NCBI GenBank assembly: GCA_027405735.1
Contig: JAPEHQ010000003.1
Coordinates: 3,286,001-3,350,000 of the forward strand
From: Mucor racemosus
Taxonomy: Eukaryota; Mucoromycota; Mucoromycetes; Mucorales; Mucoraceae
Length of the DNA stretch: 64,000 bases
Reading direction: 5' to 3'
The position numbers and the translations under genes were made by a program. A model generated the notes under the pieces. The model was not told the origin of the DNA. It ran no database searches and saw only the letters and a list, made by a program, of their open reading frames with translations. This document shows, piece by piece, positions 35,233 to 48,670 of the stretch (the stretch's first letter is position 1; each line of letters opens with the position of its first letter).

Positions 35233-36247
35233 ATGTCTCGTCCAGAACATATTGCTCCACCAGAGATTGTAAGCCGAGAAAATCAAAAAAAAATTATAGT
35301 AATTAACATACATTTTGCTGCAGTTTTATGGCGATGATGAAGCCAGAAAATACACCGACAAGTAAGAGCAAATCAATAGATGTAATTTGACAGATCATTG
35401 ATAATTTAACATAGCTCACGTATTACTGCTATCCAAGCAGAAATGGCATATCGTGCACTTGAATTATTAAATTTATCAGAAGGCCCTAAATATTTGTTAG
35501 ATATCGGATGTGGTTCCGGTCTTAGTGGAGAGATTCTAGAAGAAGAAGGTCATATTTGGGTTGGCATGGATATTTCACCATCCATGTTGGATGTAGCAAA
35601 TGAAAGAGAAGTCGAAGGAGATTTATTTTTACAAGATGCTGGACAAGGAGTTGCCTTTAGACCTGGTACATTTGATGGTTGCATTAGGTAAAACTTGAAT
35701 GATATTTTGATCTAGAGCAAATAATCAACATTTATATAGTGTTTCTGTTCTTCAATGGCTTTGTAATGCAGACAAAACTATCAATCGACCAAAAGCTAGA
35801 CTTCAAAGATTTTTTACAACATTATATGCATCATTAGATAAAGGAGCAAGAGCTGTTTTCCAATTTTATCCCGAAAATGATGACCAAATTCAATTAATTA
35901 TTGATGTAGCTACAAAATGTGGTTTTGAGGGTGGTCTATTAGTTGATTATCCTAATTCTAAAAAGGCCAAAAAGTATTATTTGTGTTTATTTGCAGGTGT
36001 ACAATCCGGTGTCAAAAATCAAATGCCTAAAGCATTGGGTGAAGATGGAGAAATGCACCCTGATGAAGCTAGATCAATTCAATATGAAAAACGTAGACAA
36101 GTATCCAAAAAGAGAAAAGGAAACCGTACTGCAGTGAAAGGCAAAGAATGGATCAACAACAAAAAGAAGGTTGCTCGTGATAGAGGTGATAAAGTTGTTG
36201 CTAATGATTCCAAATTCACTGGACGGAAGAGAAAAATCAGATTTTAA
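35233..36247 (+). CDS. BUD23: 18S rRNA (guanine-N7)-methyltransferase Bud23
   Basis: Four exons: 35233-35268, 35324-35361, 35415-35687 and 35740-36247 (855 nt, 284 aa). Bud23 (human BUD23/WBSCR22) methylates the N7 of a guanine in 18S rRNA with partner Trm112 and is needed for 40S maturation. The N-terminus [21 protein letters not shown] matches the family. Motif [12 protein letters not shown] (about residues 53-63) binds S-adenosylmethionine, followed by VGMDIS (motif II). The [13 protein letters not shown] block is the family's substrate-side motif. The C-terminus is Lys/Arg-rich (GRKRKIRF), as expected for a nuclear/nucleolar protein. Complete and of usual length. Confidence 0.94.
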
Positions 36248-36484
36248 TCATCCTCCAATCAATTTTTGCTTTACCCCTATAAATAAATCATTTTCCTTAC
36301 TGCCACACGATATTTGACCTTGTGCAATGATCACACAAGAATAGATAAAAATAGTCATTTTAACGGGAACGGAGAAGCTTTAAAAGATTTTATTATCAAC
36401 AGCTTTGAATTCTGCAAATCTCTTTTCCTTCCTTTATTCTTTATATTTATTTGATCTGATAAAAAAAAAATCAAATTTGTTACC

Positions 36485-37142
36485 ATGGCAACGACAAATA
36501 AATTTGATTTATCTGATCAAGATCAAATTACAGAAGATAGTTTAACTCAATGTTTAAAAACTGGTTTCACTTCTAATGTGATTTACTCTCGTATAAGCGA
36601 TTCTGCTATTATAGCTATGAATCCGTATAAGAAAATGCCATCACAAAGTTTACAATATGTTGCAGAATATAAGGATACTGGCTCAGATGCTTTGGAACCA
36701 TTACCAACACATATCAACAAATTGACAAATCAAGCTTATTTACACATGAGACGTACTGGTATCGATCAATCATTGATACTGAGGTAAGTAAAATTTACTA
36801 TATATATCAATATGAAAAGGGAAGCGTAAAATGTGGTTGTGGTCCATCGATATCGATGATAGTGTTAAAAAGGATGAGGCGTCGTTTATTTTTTGTTTTT
36901 TTCTTACTGTATTTGGAGGAGGGGTAAAATGAATTGAATGAAAATGTGAAGGGGCTTTTATTACATTTCTATTTGGTTTTTGTTGTACGAGAAAAACCAA
37001 ATATCGGGAGATTATCAATGATTTCGTTACTTTATGAATGAATCATATTGATCCCTCTTTTTTTATTTTATTCTATTTTTTGAATACAGTGATTTGATTA
37101 TTTCCATACATTTAAAATGCTTAATGGAACAATGAATTTAGT

Positions 37143-37181
<39 letters not shown>

Positions 37182-40100
37182 ATATAAGGTTCAAGGGGAA
37201 ATGGAGGAGGGGATCGGGGAGGCAAAAAATGATATTAGAATGGAACAACATCCCACTGACTATTTTTACATTTAGTGGTGAATCAGGAAGTGGAAAAACC
37301 GAATCATTTAAATCAGTATTAAATCATCTTGTACAATTATCATCTCAAAAGAAAGAAACTAAACTCCAAGCACAAATTGTCAGTGTTCAAACTGTTCTAG
37401 AAGCCTTTGGCAACGCTCGTACAAGTCTAAACGAAAATTCGTCTCGTTTTGGAAAGTATTTGGAATTGCAATTTAATGAGCGGGGTCGTATGGTAGGTGC
37501 CAAACTCCTCAACTATCTATTGGACAAGTCCCGAGTAACTGAATGCCATGGTCATGAACAAACATTTCATATATTCTATCAATTATTTGGTGGTGTATCA
37601 AATGAAGAAAAGCAGATTTTACAACTAGATGATGATTTATTTTACAGATATATACCCAGAAATATGGCTGCTGCTGGTGGTGAAGCAAATCAATTCCAAA
37701 ATGTGAAACAAGCAATGAAAGTTCTTGGTATTAATAAGAAATATCAAGCTAGAATTTGGCAGTTTTTGGCTTGTTTACTTCATCTTGGTCAGCTTGAATT
37801 TGTAGATGATTCTTTTGTTCAAGAAGCTGCTTTTGTCAAAAATGCTGCTACTTTAGATCTTTGCGCTGATTTTTTAGGTGTTGATCCTCGAGCTTTAGAG
37901 AATGTTTTCACATACAAGACACAATTGATCAAAAAGGATATCACAACATTGATTTTGGATTCTGTAGGTGCTGCTAAACAAAGAGATGAAATTGTTAAAT
38001 CATTGTATTCTCTATTGTTTACATGGTTAGTGGAATATATGAATACCAAATTATGCAGTGATTCTGTACATAACTTCATTGGTATTTTGGATTTACCTGG
38101 ACCTAGATTGCATCAAACATCAAACAGTTTCAACTCATTTTGTATAAATATTGCCAATGAACGTCTTCAGCATTTCTGTCAACGCTCTGTTTTTGAAACG
38201 GATGTAGAAGAGTATCGTATGGAAGGATTAACAGTGCAAGATGTACCTTATTTCAATAATTTACCCTGTGTTCAATTGTTAACTCGTCCAAAGCAAGGTT
38301 TATCAGATATCGTAAATCATTATGCAAAATCGCCTTCATCAACTGATATGTCAATGGTCGATTCATTCGTTAAATACAATAATACGCATGCTTCTTTTGG
38401 AACAAAACAAGCAGATACAGGATCAAAATTATTTACTGTTCAACACTTTGCAGGACAAGTTGCTTACAATCCTACCAATTTCCTCGAATCCAATAAGGAT
38501 GTCTTGAATGCTGATTTAGTACAATTGATCCGTGGAAATGAAACATCCCCAGCCTCATACAATAGTTTTGCTTTGGAATTATTCGCTAATAATTCGATTC
38601 ATACTGAAAATCATCCAAAACAAACTACCGCCATTTTAAATGCACAACAACCAAGTGGCCCATTGCGTGGTCCCTCAATGAGACGAACTAAATCAACAAA
38701 ACGCAGAAGATCAACCTTAGAACCTACACTAGAAGAGCCTACATCAGCCACAACAAAAAAGAATAATGTTTCCATGGTATTATCACAACTAAATAAAGCA
38801 ATGGATGATTTGTTCACCACACTCGATGAAACAGTACCTTGGTTTATTTTCTGTATAAAGCCAAATGATAATGGAGCACCAAATCAATTTGATAGTAATC
38901 GTGTTAGATCACAAGTTAGGGCCTGGGGCATTCCACAAATTTGTCAGCGTTTGAAAATGCAATATACCAGTTTCCTATTTCATGATGAATTTTTGGAAAG
39001 ATATGCATCAGCACTAAAGAACAATGGTCTGGACCAGTCTGGTGATGCAAAGGAACAATGTGAAGCTGCCATTGCTCTTTTTGGATGGTCTAATAAACAA
39101 GCCATGCTTGGTGAAACAAAGGTATTTACATGCATACTCATTTTATGTAATAGAATATACGATATTAAATTGATTCTTATTTAGATTTTCTTGAGTGAGT
39201 CTGTTTGGCAAGGATTAGAAGATGGTTTACGTACAATCGAAAAAGTAGATCAAAGAAAATTAAAGGATGAAAAGAGAGTTACAGAAAACATGGCTACACT
39301 TGCTGCGCCAATGATGAATATGGATAGAGATCAAAGTTCAGATACTTTGTCTCAAGTTTCATTTGGTTCAAATACTGAATTCTTGTTGCCTGCTGGTGGT
39401 GCTGCTCAATCTGATTATAATTTATCTGATCATCGTCGATATGACAACGCTGCTGCTGCCGCTGCTGCTGCTGGTTTACCATTGCCTAGAGGAACAGGTG
39501 GCGCAGGTTCTATTTATACTGATGATCAACGTTCTTTTCTCTCGGATGATGAATACCACGACCATCAGCAACCCAGTAGTTTTCATGAAACAGATTCTCA
39601 ATATGGTGGATCTGACATTTATGGTCGTCAAGCTAATCCAGAGATGAAACAAATTTTAACTTCTGCTGTAGTAGAAGAAGAGGCGCCTGAAGAACATGAA
39701 AAAATGTCTCGAACTCGTCGACATTGGCTTAATTTTGTTTGGTTTATGACTTGGTGGATCCCTACTGTCTTTTTAGTTATGTGTGGTAAATTGAAGCGTC
39801 CTGATATTCAAATTGCATGGCGTGAAAAGATGACTCTATGTCTTTGTATCTTTTTAGCATCTGGTTTCATTATCTGGTTCTTGGTCTTTTTTGGTACATT
39901 GGTATGTCCTCATCAAGATGTATTCTCTACATCTGAATTACAAAGTCATTCCGATAAAGATAATGCGTACGTTGCAATTCGTGGCGAAGTATTTGATTTA
40001 ACAAAGTTTGCTCCACATCATTGGGCTGGTCAAGTTATCCCTCAAGACTCTGTTTTAGAATATGGTGGCAAAGATGCTTCTGCATTGTTTCCTGTTCAAG

Positions 40101-42547
40101 TATCTGCTTTATGTCAAGGAACTACAGGAGCTGTTTCTCCTTATGTTTCTCTTGATTTCAATCCTAATCTCACTGATACCAATGCTCAATATCATAACTT
40201 TTTACCAAATTCTGGTGATCCTCGTCCTGATTGGTATTTTCAACAAATGACCTATCTTCGTAAGAATTATAAACTTGGCGCAATGGGTTATACTCCAAAG
40301 GATATATCTACGCAAGCAACAAATACTGTTGATATGTCTGGCATAAAAACTACTCGTCAATGGGCTATTTTGAACGGTAATGTTTATGATTTAACTTATT
40401 ACATCCTTGGGGGTCGTCGGTTTGATTTACCTGATGGTGCCACTGCTCCTGATAGCTCTGAATTGAACTTCTTGGATAACTCAGTTGTAACATTGTTTAG
40501 TCAAAAAGCTGGTCAAGATATCACTGATAGTTGGAATGCGCTTCCTTTAGATGCAGATCTTAAATATCGTCAAGAAGTATGTTTGAGAAATCTGTATTAC
40601 GCTGGTGGTGTCGATCAACGTAATTCTGCTAGATGTTTGTTTGCAGAATACTTGCTGCTCATTGTTACAGTGTTCCTATGTTTGGTAATTGTATTCAAAT
40701 TCTTGGCTGCTCTGCAATTCCGTACTCGTCGTGAACCTGAAAAGCATGAAAAGTTTGTTATTTGTCAAGTACCATGTTATACTGAAGGTGAAGAAGAACT
40801 TAAAAAGACCATTGATTCCATCAGTGCCTTGCAATATGACGATAAGCGTAAACTATTGTTTATTATATGTGATGGTATGATTATTGGTGGCGGTAATGAT
40901 CAGCCTACTCCTCGTATTGTACTTAATATATTGGGCGTTGATCCCAACATTGATCCTGAGCCATTGTCCTTCTTTTCAGTTGGTGATGGTCAAAAGCAAC
41001 ATAATATGGGTAAAGTCTATTCTGGTCTTTATGAATCTCGAGGTCATGTTGTGCCCTATATTGTTGTTTCTAAAGTTGGTAAACCTAGTGAAAGACAAAA
41101 GCCTGGTAATCGTGGAAAGCGTGATAGTCAATTGATTCTTATGAACTTTTTGAATAAGGTCCATTTCAACTCCCCAATGACACCTTTTGAATTAGAATTA
41201 TACCATCAAATCAAAAACGTTATTGGTGTTAATCCTAGTTTCTATGAGTTCATTTTGATGGTAGATGCAGATACTGAAGTTATGGGTGATGGTCTGAATC
41301 GTATGGTTTCTGTATTCGCTCATGATTCCAAAATCATTGGTCTTTGTGGTGAAACTGTCTTGTCAAATGAAAAAGATAGTTGGGTTACTATGATTCAAGT
41401 TTACGAATACTTTATTTCTCATTATATGATCAAAGCCTTTGAATCTCTGTTTGGTACTGTAACTTGTTTACCTGGTTGTTTCTCCATGTATCGTATCCGT
41501 TCTCCTCAAAAGAACCAACCTCTTCTTATTTCAAACCAACTTATTGAAGATTATGCTATCAATAAGGTTGACACTTTACATAAAAAGAATTTGCTGCATT
41601 TAGGTGAAGATCGTTACTTGACTACCTTGATCTTGAAGCATTTCCCCAATTACAAGACTAAATTCGTATCTGATGCTAAATGTGCTACTGTTGCTCCTGA
41701 TCAATGGAGTATTTTACTCTCTCAACGTCGTCGTTGGATCAATTCTACCATTCATAATTTAGGTGAATTAGTCTTTTTGCCTCAACTCTGTGGTTTCTGT
41801 TGTTTCTCTATGAGATTTGTGGTTATGCTTGATTTAATTAGTACTCTGGTTCAACCTGCTATTGTAGGATATCTTGTTTATCTTATTTATATGTTGGCTA
41901 CTTCAACTTCTGGCGTACCTGTAATGTCAATTATCACAATTGCTGGTGTTTATGGTCTTCAAGCAATTATTTTCTTGCTCCACAGAAAATGGGAGCATAT
42001 TATTTGGATGATTGTCTCAGTTTTTGCCATTCCTGTATTCTCATTCATGATCCCAATTTATTCTTATTGGCATTTCGATGATTTCTCATGGGGTAACACT
42101 CGTGTTGTTATGGGCGATAAAGGTAGAAAACTTGTTATGGCTGATGAAGGCAAGTTTGATCCTAAATCGATACCTGTAATGACTTGGGATGAGTACGAAA
42201 AAAGCATGTATGATGATGAAATGAATGGCGGTGGCTATTTCAATGATAATGCCTCAGTGGGTTCCCATGGTTCACAACGATCTGGTTACAGTCAAGGCAC
42301 ATATTATAGTCATCAAAGTTATATCAGTAAACCTGGTGGTGGCCAACAATATAATCCTATGGCAACTAGCAATCAATCCTTTATGATGCAACCTCAATCT
42401 GTAAGAGCAGCTTCGCCAGCATTTAACAATAATTTACCGCCTTATCAATCACCTACTCCTGGTTATTCTACACCTCCGCCTATGTCAGGTTATCAAACCC
42501 CTCTTCCTCCTGGTCAATATACCAGATCTCAATCACCATTCCATTAA
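36485..42547 (+). CDS. Chitin synthase with N-terminal myosin motor domain
   Basis: Three exons: 36485-36783, 37276-39121 and 39185-42547 (5508 nt, 1835 aa). It makes chitin at growing hyphal tips. Residues ~1-780 form a myosin-like head. The P-loop GESGSGKTE (~101-109) is intact and is reached through a 492-nt first intron. Membrane helices and a cytochrome b5-like stretch follow, then the GT2 chitin synthase core. Key motifs there are MVDADTEV (~1407), LPGCF (~1477), EDRYLT (~1521) and QRRRWINS (~1562). Membrane helices at the C-terminus precede a G/S/P/Q-rich tail without the DEK_C domain often found in class V/VII enzymes. Classification: myosin-motor chitin synthase; the exact class is uncertain. 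Confidence 0.93.
36784..37275 (+). other. Long first intron of the chitin synthase gene
   Basis: 492 nt, much longer than the ~55-70 nt introns of neighbouring genes. The donor is GTAAGTAAAA and the acceptor TACATTTAG. It contains a 30-base A run at 37147-37176, preceded by an AT-rich stretch. The intron splits the codon just before the myosin P-loop. Without removing it the frame is broken. A 5'-UTR-like or alternative start role inside the intron (ATG at 37229) cannot be excluded. Confidence 0.8.
37147..37176. repeat. (A)30 homopolymer
   Basis: Uninterrupted run of 30 A inside intron 1 of the chitin synthase gene. Such runs are prone to length variation and sequencing error. Confidence 0.95.
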
Positions 42548-43024
42548 AAAAAATTTATATATTTCTTGTTCACTTTCTTTTGTCAAAACCACACCCGTAT
42601 ATATTCATTTAAACCAGCGTATTATATACTTTTGCATATATTTCTCCATAAAATAGTTTTTATAAAAAATCGCAATATTATCATCTGTGAGTACTTGACG
42701 TTGTACATGCCATTGCAACAAAGCCATCTGTTAGTAAAATGAATGATGCTGCTGCTTGCATATGCTACCACAAGTAACCTTTCTGGCCATGACATGATCC
42801 TTTTTATTGGTAATAAATGTCTTGTTCCTGTTTAAGTATTAAGATTACTTCTAAATTCAATTTCGAATTATAGGTCCCTTTTTTATTTTGTATGGCAATT
42901 GATATCAGTATTAAAATAAAAGATTAAAGCCAAAATAGAAGTGCATTATTAACCTAAAATTTATTTAGAATTCACCTAAAATAAATGAAACAGTTTATAC
43001 TTTATAATAAATGAATTGGTTTCT
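42548..43024. other. Intergenic region after the chitin synthase
   Basis: About 480 bases of AT-rich DNA between the chitin synthase stop and repeat family C. No gene recognised; it should include the 3' UTR. Confidence 0.45.
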
Positions 43025-44270
43025 TTGTATTCACAAGATAATAGTCCCATATAACGACTACTTTGTCTCTTGTTTTAGCAAAAAATATTGATTTTTCGTC
43101 GAGATAATCAAGATAATAGTTTTTATCACAGCATGAAGCCTATCATCACGGGGTTCCAAAATTTATTTTAAAAAATGGACGAAAAATGATTCAAAAAAAC
43201 AAAATTATTTAAATGTTCATGAGCTGCAAAGTAAGTCGACTTAGCATACTAAATAGTTTTTGTACAGTTTTGTATTCTGCATCTATCTAAATAAAAATCG
43301 GAAAAACATTTCACATTAAATTTTGCGTAAAATGTAATTGAAATTTTGAAGGTTTTTTGAAGATATACATCACTTTTTATAAACATATTTAAAATATAAT
43401 AAGCTGAAATGATGCGCAAAAACATTATCTATCGATCCAACTATTGCAAAATTGTCTAGCTGCATTTTTCGTAGAGAAAACGAGATTTTTGTCCATATTT
43501 TTTTGAAATTCAGAATTTGGGATGAGGGTATATAAGGGAAAAATGGAAGCTAGAGATGAAGGTATCTTTTTGTACACATTTTTAAGGATATCTCCACGAA
43601 AAATTAATATTTTTAAAAAAAATAAATTGGGTCTAAGAGAGCTCAATGAGCGTAATCACATGAATAAAAAAAAACTGCTACTCAATTTAACGAATATTTT
43701 GAAACCTACTATAGAAATACCAAAAAAAATGAAAAAAAATAAAAGTGTTCATAATTTTTTTATATTAAAATATGTTATAGAGCACTTCAAAACAAGTAAG
43801 TTTTATTATTAAAAAGTGTTAGTATAGCTTAATTTTTTCTAGAGATATGAAGCCTCAAAGTTTTCAATTCTTTAGCAGTGAAATGTGAAATACGCGTAAA
43901 AATCTGAAACATTAACATTCAAAAATTAATACCAACTGCAAAAAATAGGATATTTCCGGACACTTGTTTTTGAATTAAAGCTGAACATCTCAGGTACATT
44001 GGCATATAATTTTATCTTGATGTTATTTAGTGAAAACAAAAAGTAGAGCAGGGATGAAAAATGAGACCCAGTTTTCAAGGGAAAAGCAGTGAATTTTACG
44101 CGTTTTTGAGTTTTTCGTGAGATATAAAATAAATTTAGAGATAGGTAGCATAATGTGATCAATTAATTCCTATTTAGTAGTGTCTAGGGTATATTTTAAA
44201 AAATGTTTATTGTGAGGTTAGTTATAGAAAGAAGGCATACTCCGATTTTGAAGATTGAAACTATCAATTT
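43025..44270 (+). repeat. Family C repeat, copy 2
   Basis: Homologous to 24655-25915 and 53670-54930. The plus-strand frame 43522-43812 reads MRVYKGKMEARDEG... and is extended at its 3' end relative to the other copies. The minus-strand frame 43425-43646 is also open. Upstream of the plus frame this copy has a TGA where copy 1 has TCT. The 3' part carries a small GAAATGTGAAATAC duplication-type indel not present in copy 3. Confidence 0.78.
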
Positions 44271-44523
44271 TTTTTTGAAAATTCAAATTTAATATTAGAA
44301 CACATTTTAACTTATCGAGTGTAGTTTTTTTGTGTACTGCAGCAATGATGTATTATTCTTAAACCGGATCATGTCAAATCCAAAAAAGTAGACAATAACA
44401 GATTCGGAACCGGAAGTTACTTAATTGAAAATTAACTATACCATACTCCTAAAAGCATGGTATAGAAGCATGGTACAAAAGCATAATACGCCAGTGCGAT
44501 ATTCCAACATGATATACCAACAT

Positions 44524-44692
44524 AACACATTATTATTAAATAACATCTAAACTACCTTATCACATCATTAATTCCCCAAACCAAATAGTATATAAACCCT
44601 ATTAATTTCATTCCAATAAACGATATCTCTTTACTTGATTAAATTTCTAGTTTTTATTTAACCTAAACATATTTTGATAAATCAAGCAAGTC
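44524..44692 (+). repeat. Short dispersed repeat shared with 3761-3929
   Basis: Diverged direct copy of 3761-3929 ending in GATAAATCAAG. Flanks differ on both sides. No coding frame. Confidence 0.5.
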
Positions 44693-45577
44693 AAAATAGG
44701 TTGTGAATGATAGAACGAACAAAATAAATTGTGATTTTTTTATTGATTAATTAGTAAGAAAAATAATTACATAAACATCATATAGTGTGATTGTTTAGCT
44801 TCTACATAGAAAAAAAATCTAAAAATCATTTTTTATTATATACAGTGCTACAAAAACGTAATTATAAAAAGCGATGGGAAATGCAATTATAACTCTTCTA
44901 AGTTTATTAAAGGTATAAAGTAAAGCAGCGATTCATCTACTCGATGGATCGTTGTGGTATTTATATTAAATGTCCAATTCAAATTACTAATGCAGTAATT
45001 TGATCTTCTTGGTTTTAAAGCTGATGGGAGAAGGGATCAGCAATTACTAATTCAGGTTATACAATTATCTATAATTGTTGTTTGTGGTTTTAAATTATAG
45101 TTAAGTTTCTATATTTTATGATCTTGGTTCCCACACCAGATTTATGTTATTTATTACTAATTCAATTTGATGTGTGAAAGACTGCCAGTAGTTCACATCA
45201 TACAGTATGTATATACACGTTTTATCTACTACTAAATTTTTGTATATATACGTAGCGCTATTCTGTATCTATTGATTATATGTTCACTGAAAATTTCAGT
45301 TATATTTTCTAGTGAAATAAAGTCAGCTTTGCATTATTATAACTAGCATAATTACATGATATAGGAAAAAAATAACAGGTTTTTCTTTATATTTCGGTCA
45401 GGAATAAAGATTTTTTTGTAAATCAAATTGCTACTACTGATACTTAGCAAATAGCAGTAATATATACCAAAGAAAAAAAATATGGTCAAATTACTCAATA
45501 TTGCACAAATCAAGAAAAATAAAATAACAGATAAGTAGTAGAAGAACGGCAATTAAAAAAAGCAAACATAAAGGGGA

Positions 45578-45658
45578 CGTTTATCCTAGTTGCTAGACTT
45601 ATGCGCTTTACAGCTAGTTCAAACGGAGAGGTTGTGGGTTCGAAACTCATGTAAACGG
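45578..45658 (+). ncRNA. tRNA-like sequence (SINE head or tRNA pseudogene)
   Basis: A 7-bp acceptor-like stem can be drawn: CGTTTAT (45578-45584) with GTAAACG (45651-45657), including one G-T pair. Between them, 45634-45650 makes a T-arm (GTGGG, loop TTCGAAA, CTCAT) with a near-perfect RNA polymerase III B box, GGTTCGAAAC. The A-box region TAGTTGCTAGAC is degenerate. The D arm and anticodon arm do not fold well, so it is not a working tRNA. It is followed by GC-richer sequence and a T8 run at about 45716, as in a tRNA-derived SINE. No second copy was seen in the window. Confidence 0.4.
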
Positions 45659-46289
45659 ATTTTCTTCGGAACTTGTGTTTGCCGGGCTAGAAGCGCAGCT
45701 AATCACCCCCTCGCCTTTTTTTTCGTTTTACCTTTCTACAAACAGCTTTTAAAAGACTACCAATTGTTGTCTTCTTTTCCCTACTCCAGTATTTTTAGTG
45801 TTATTTCGGAAATACATTTTCTTTATGAATATCTTATTTCACAAGCACAGGAGAGACACATTCTGCACGCAATAATTTAATAATGTAAACTGTATTATAG
45901 GCCTCCTACTGTCTGTATATTTTGATTCTGGTTTTCATCCAGTAAGTAACAAACAGAGTATAACTAATTGTAGCATGAAGGCATACATAATGGAATATCT
46001 TTAGTCATTTTTCAGAAAGACTTGAAAAGAGCTCAGCGAATAACATCGTTAATTATATTTGGATTTCTATCAGTTCCTGCTTCAGTCATCATCAGTTAGA
46101 AATTGGTTTGTCACCAACAACTATAACTTATCCTTAAAAAAAAGGACATCAGGATAATTATTACTGCATAAGCAATAATACTATTTAAGGCATATCACCA
46201 CTCTTCACTCAAGAAACACTTTATATGTAAAAACTTGAGAATAATGCCCAAAGGTATTATGTACAGGCTCCCATCAATTTATTATTTAT

Positions 46290-48670
46290 CACCATCTACA
46301 GTATCAATACATCTTACAATTTATTGACTACGATATGTATTGAAGTGCAACACCTTGACATCGGACACAAGAAACTCCTAGCGTACTAAGTGGTGATTCC
46401 AGCAATTAGAAAAAACAACACTTGGATCTCAATTATGACACCATCATATTATTTCATCCTAGCGGTTAATCAATCAAGTAGCTATCAAATCAACATCCAA
46501 GCACATTTAGCGCAGCATTGGAACAAGGCAACTGACAAGCTCTGCAAGAACGGTTAAATTATGATTGATCTATTTCCATCCATAGACTACTATCAAACAT
46601 ATTTAATGGTTCAATAGTGCCTTATTAAATTACGTCTCATCAGGATCTCAATGTCAAATCAATATAAAAGATCATACTTTTATATCTAAATAAACAACAT
46701 CTTGTTTTTATTATACAGTTGAAGAACTGGTTCATTACTCATTCTCCTTTAATTGTATTCTTTTTTAAGTATTATTTATCAAACCTAAAAATATACGACG
46801 CTCTGGGTAGATTTTAAAAAAAAAAAATTTTTTTCTGAAATTCCAAAATACCCGTTTCTTTTTTCCTAAAAAAATATGAAAATAATTTATGAGATTTTTT
46901 TTCCAATAAAAATATTAACAGGTATTTGAATATAAAAATGGATATATGTCCTATAAATAAATGAGTACCATCATATATATTTTACTTTTATATATAAATC
47001 CTTTAAATTTGTGATTTTCTGGACCTTTTTCGAATCTAGTTATACCATCGTATACTTTCCAAGTTAAACCCCGCTATAGTGGCTAATGTTGTATGTTTTA
47101 TTTTATACTTTGCATAAAATAAGCGTTTGAATAATTAGTTATACAGTATAACGTATAACCTTAATTTTTGTATGAAATTTTGATACCTGCATCGCATCAC
47201 AGCTGCTTGAGATATTTAAACAGCCGCATCCGGACTGTCCGGTAATTTTTTTTAGAAATTTACAGCTAGGAAATGTTATTAGATTGCCGCGTCCGGATAT
47301 TGTTCGGCATTTTTTTGGAAGAGTGACTATTGGCAAAAATGTCGATTACATGTAATTTTTGATTTTTAACGTATTTTTGCATTAATTTTTCCATAATTTA
47401 GTGTATAAAAACATAGCTTTTGTTAAAACCACAACAATCAAGAGTTTATAAATGAACCAAAAAAATTCTGTGAACCTCATTTCTTTTTTTTTAGTTTGAA
47501 TCTTTTTGATTTGTCAGAGCTGAAAAAAGTAAGTATGATAGTAGTTCTACTTTTAATTATAATTCTTATGCCGTTTTATTAAGCTGTCTTTGTCCCTCAT
47601 TCATGAAAATCTGTTGCTCATAAAGTTCTATAATAATTACGATAGATGTTTATTAACAAATTTTTTATTACTATGTTAGAAAATAACACGGGATCCTGCT
47701 AATTGTTGCTTTAATTTCGTAAAAAAATATCTAGTGGGCGAATAATTTGCATTGTTTTATACAAATAGCAACTGGCCCAATCAATTTGTATTAGCCAAAC
47801 CATATGAATGCTGTCTACTTAAGGTAATAGATATCTCTTTACAGTATTATCTTCATATTAAAATAAACTAATTTATAATTATTTAGTGTTTAAGCTTGCT
47901 GTGATATATCTTCTCTGATACTCTGATGAATATCTTGATTTCCCCCAGTTATTTGAAAGCTTAAAAGTAGTAAAATCAAAATAAATCCTGCACAAATGTG
48001 TTGATTATCAATGTATAGATTTAAATACCTGGTATATATTAATACTACCCTGAAAAGTTATCTACTTTGAAGCGCTACGTTAGTAACACATTTACATTTT
48101 TATCCACTCCTAAAAAAAGTCTGTCTGGCTACTTACTGTGTATTATTTAATGATATGATTCATAATTGTGTTATATGTAGAGTTGTACAGGCTAGTGTAT
48201 TAAATCTGGCTGAGGTATATTTAGAAGTAGTTAAATTGGCACCAATTTAGGATAATACACTACGAAGGAAATTTTTTAATTCTCTTAATTGTGCCATATT
48301 AAGACGAAATTCAAAAAAATTAGGCAGTGAAAAGTTTTTTATTTTCCTTAATGTGACACAATCAAGAGAATTAAAAGATTTTTTCTTCATAGTAATGTAC
48401 AGTATGCTATATATTTTTGTGTATTTTTCCAAATAATTTTTTTTACCTCATTTAGTACGGCAGAACTATGCTTCCCATGGGCATAATGATCTGCACAGAT
48501 GGACAGAGCAATGAGATCAAGGTTTTTTAGTCAATTTACTAAAGTATATCAATCATAATATAATTAATAACGAAGGTAATTTGAATGATTCAAAGCAGAT
48601 GTGCGTTACTCTGATTCAATAGAATTGCCTTATTGACGAGATATATCAATTTAAAATTTGGGGTTTGAAA
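46290..48670 (+). repeat. Family B repeat, copy 2
   Basis: Diverged direct match of 6720-8935. It carries the same pair of GC-rich CCGCGTCCGGAT-type motifs near 47223-47310 and the pogo/Tigger-like AACCCCGCTATAGTGG block near 47065. Numerous small indels separate it from copy 1. It joins family A sequence at 48671. Confidence 0.65.

Larger units (their letters stand above)
44271..46289. other. Gene-free interval with short repeats
   Basis: About 2 kb without a convincing protein gene. It contains the short repeat 44524-44692, a tRNA-like relic near 45578-45658, and several frames without domains (45352-45552, 45590-45880). The sequence after the tRNA-like part is GC-richer up to a T8 run at about 45716. 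Confidence 0.45.

Noticed and set aside
37229..37275. ATG at 37229 as the true start of the chitin synthase motor part
   Set aside because: Exon 1 (36485-36783) gives a myosin N-terminus and joins in frame at the P-loop; the frame upstream of 37276 reads like intron.
45578..45658. Functional tRNA gene
   Set aside because: The T-arm and acceptor stem are plausible, but the D and anticodon arms do not fold, so I list it only as a tRNA-like relic.
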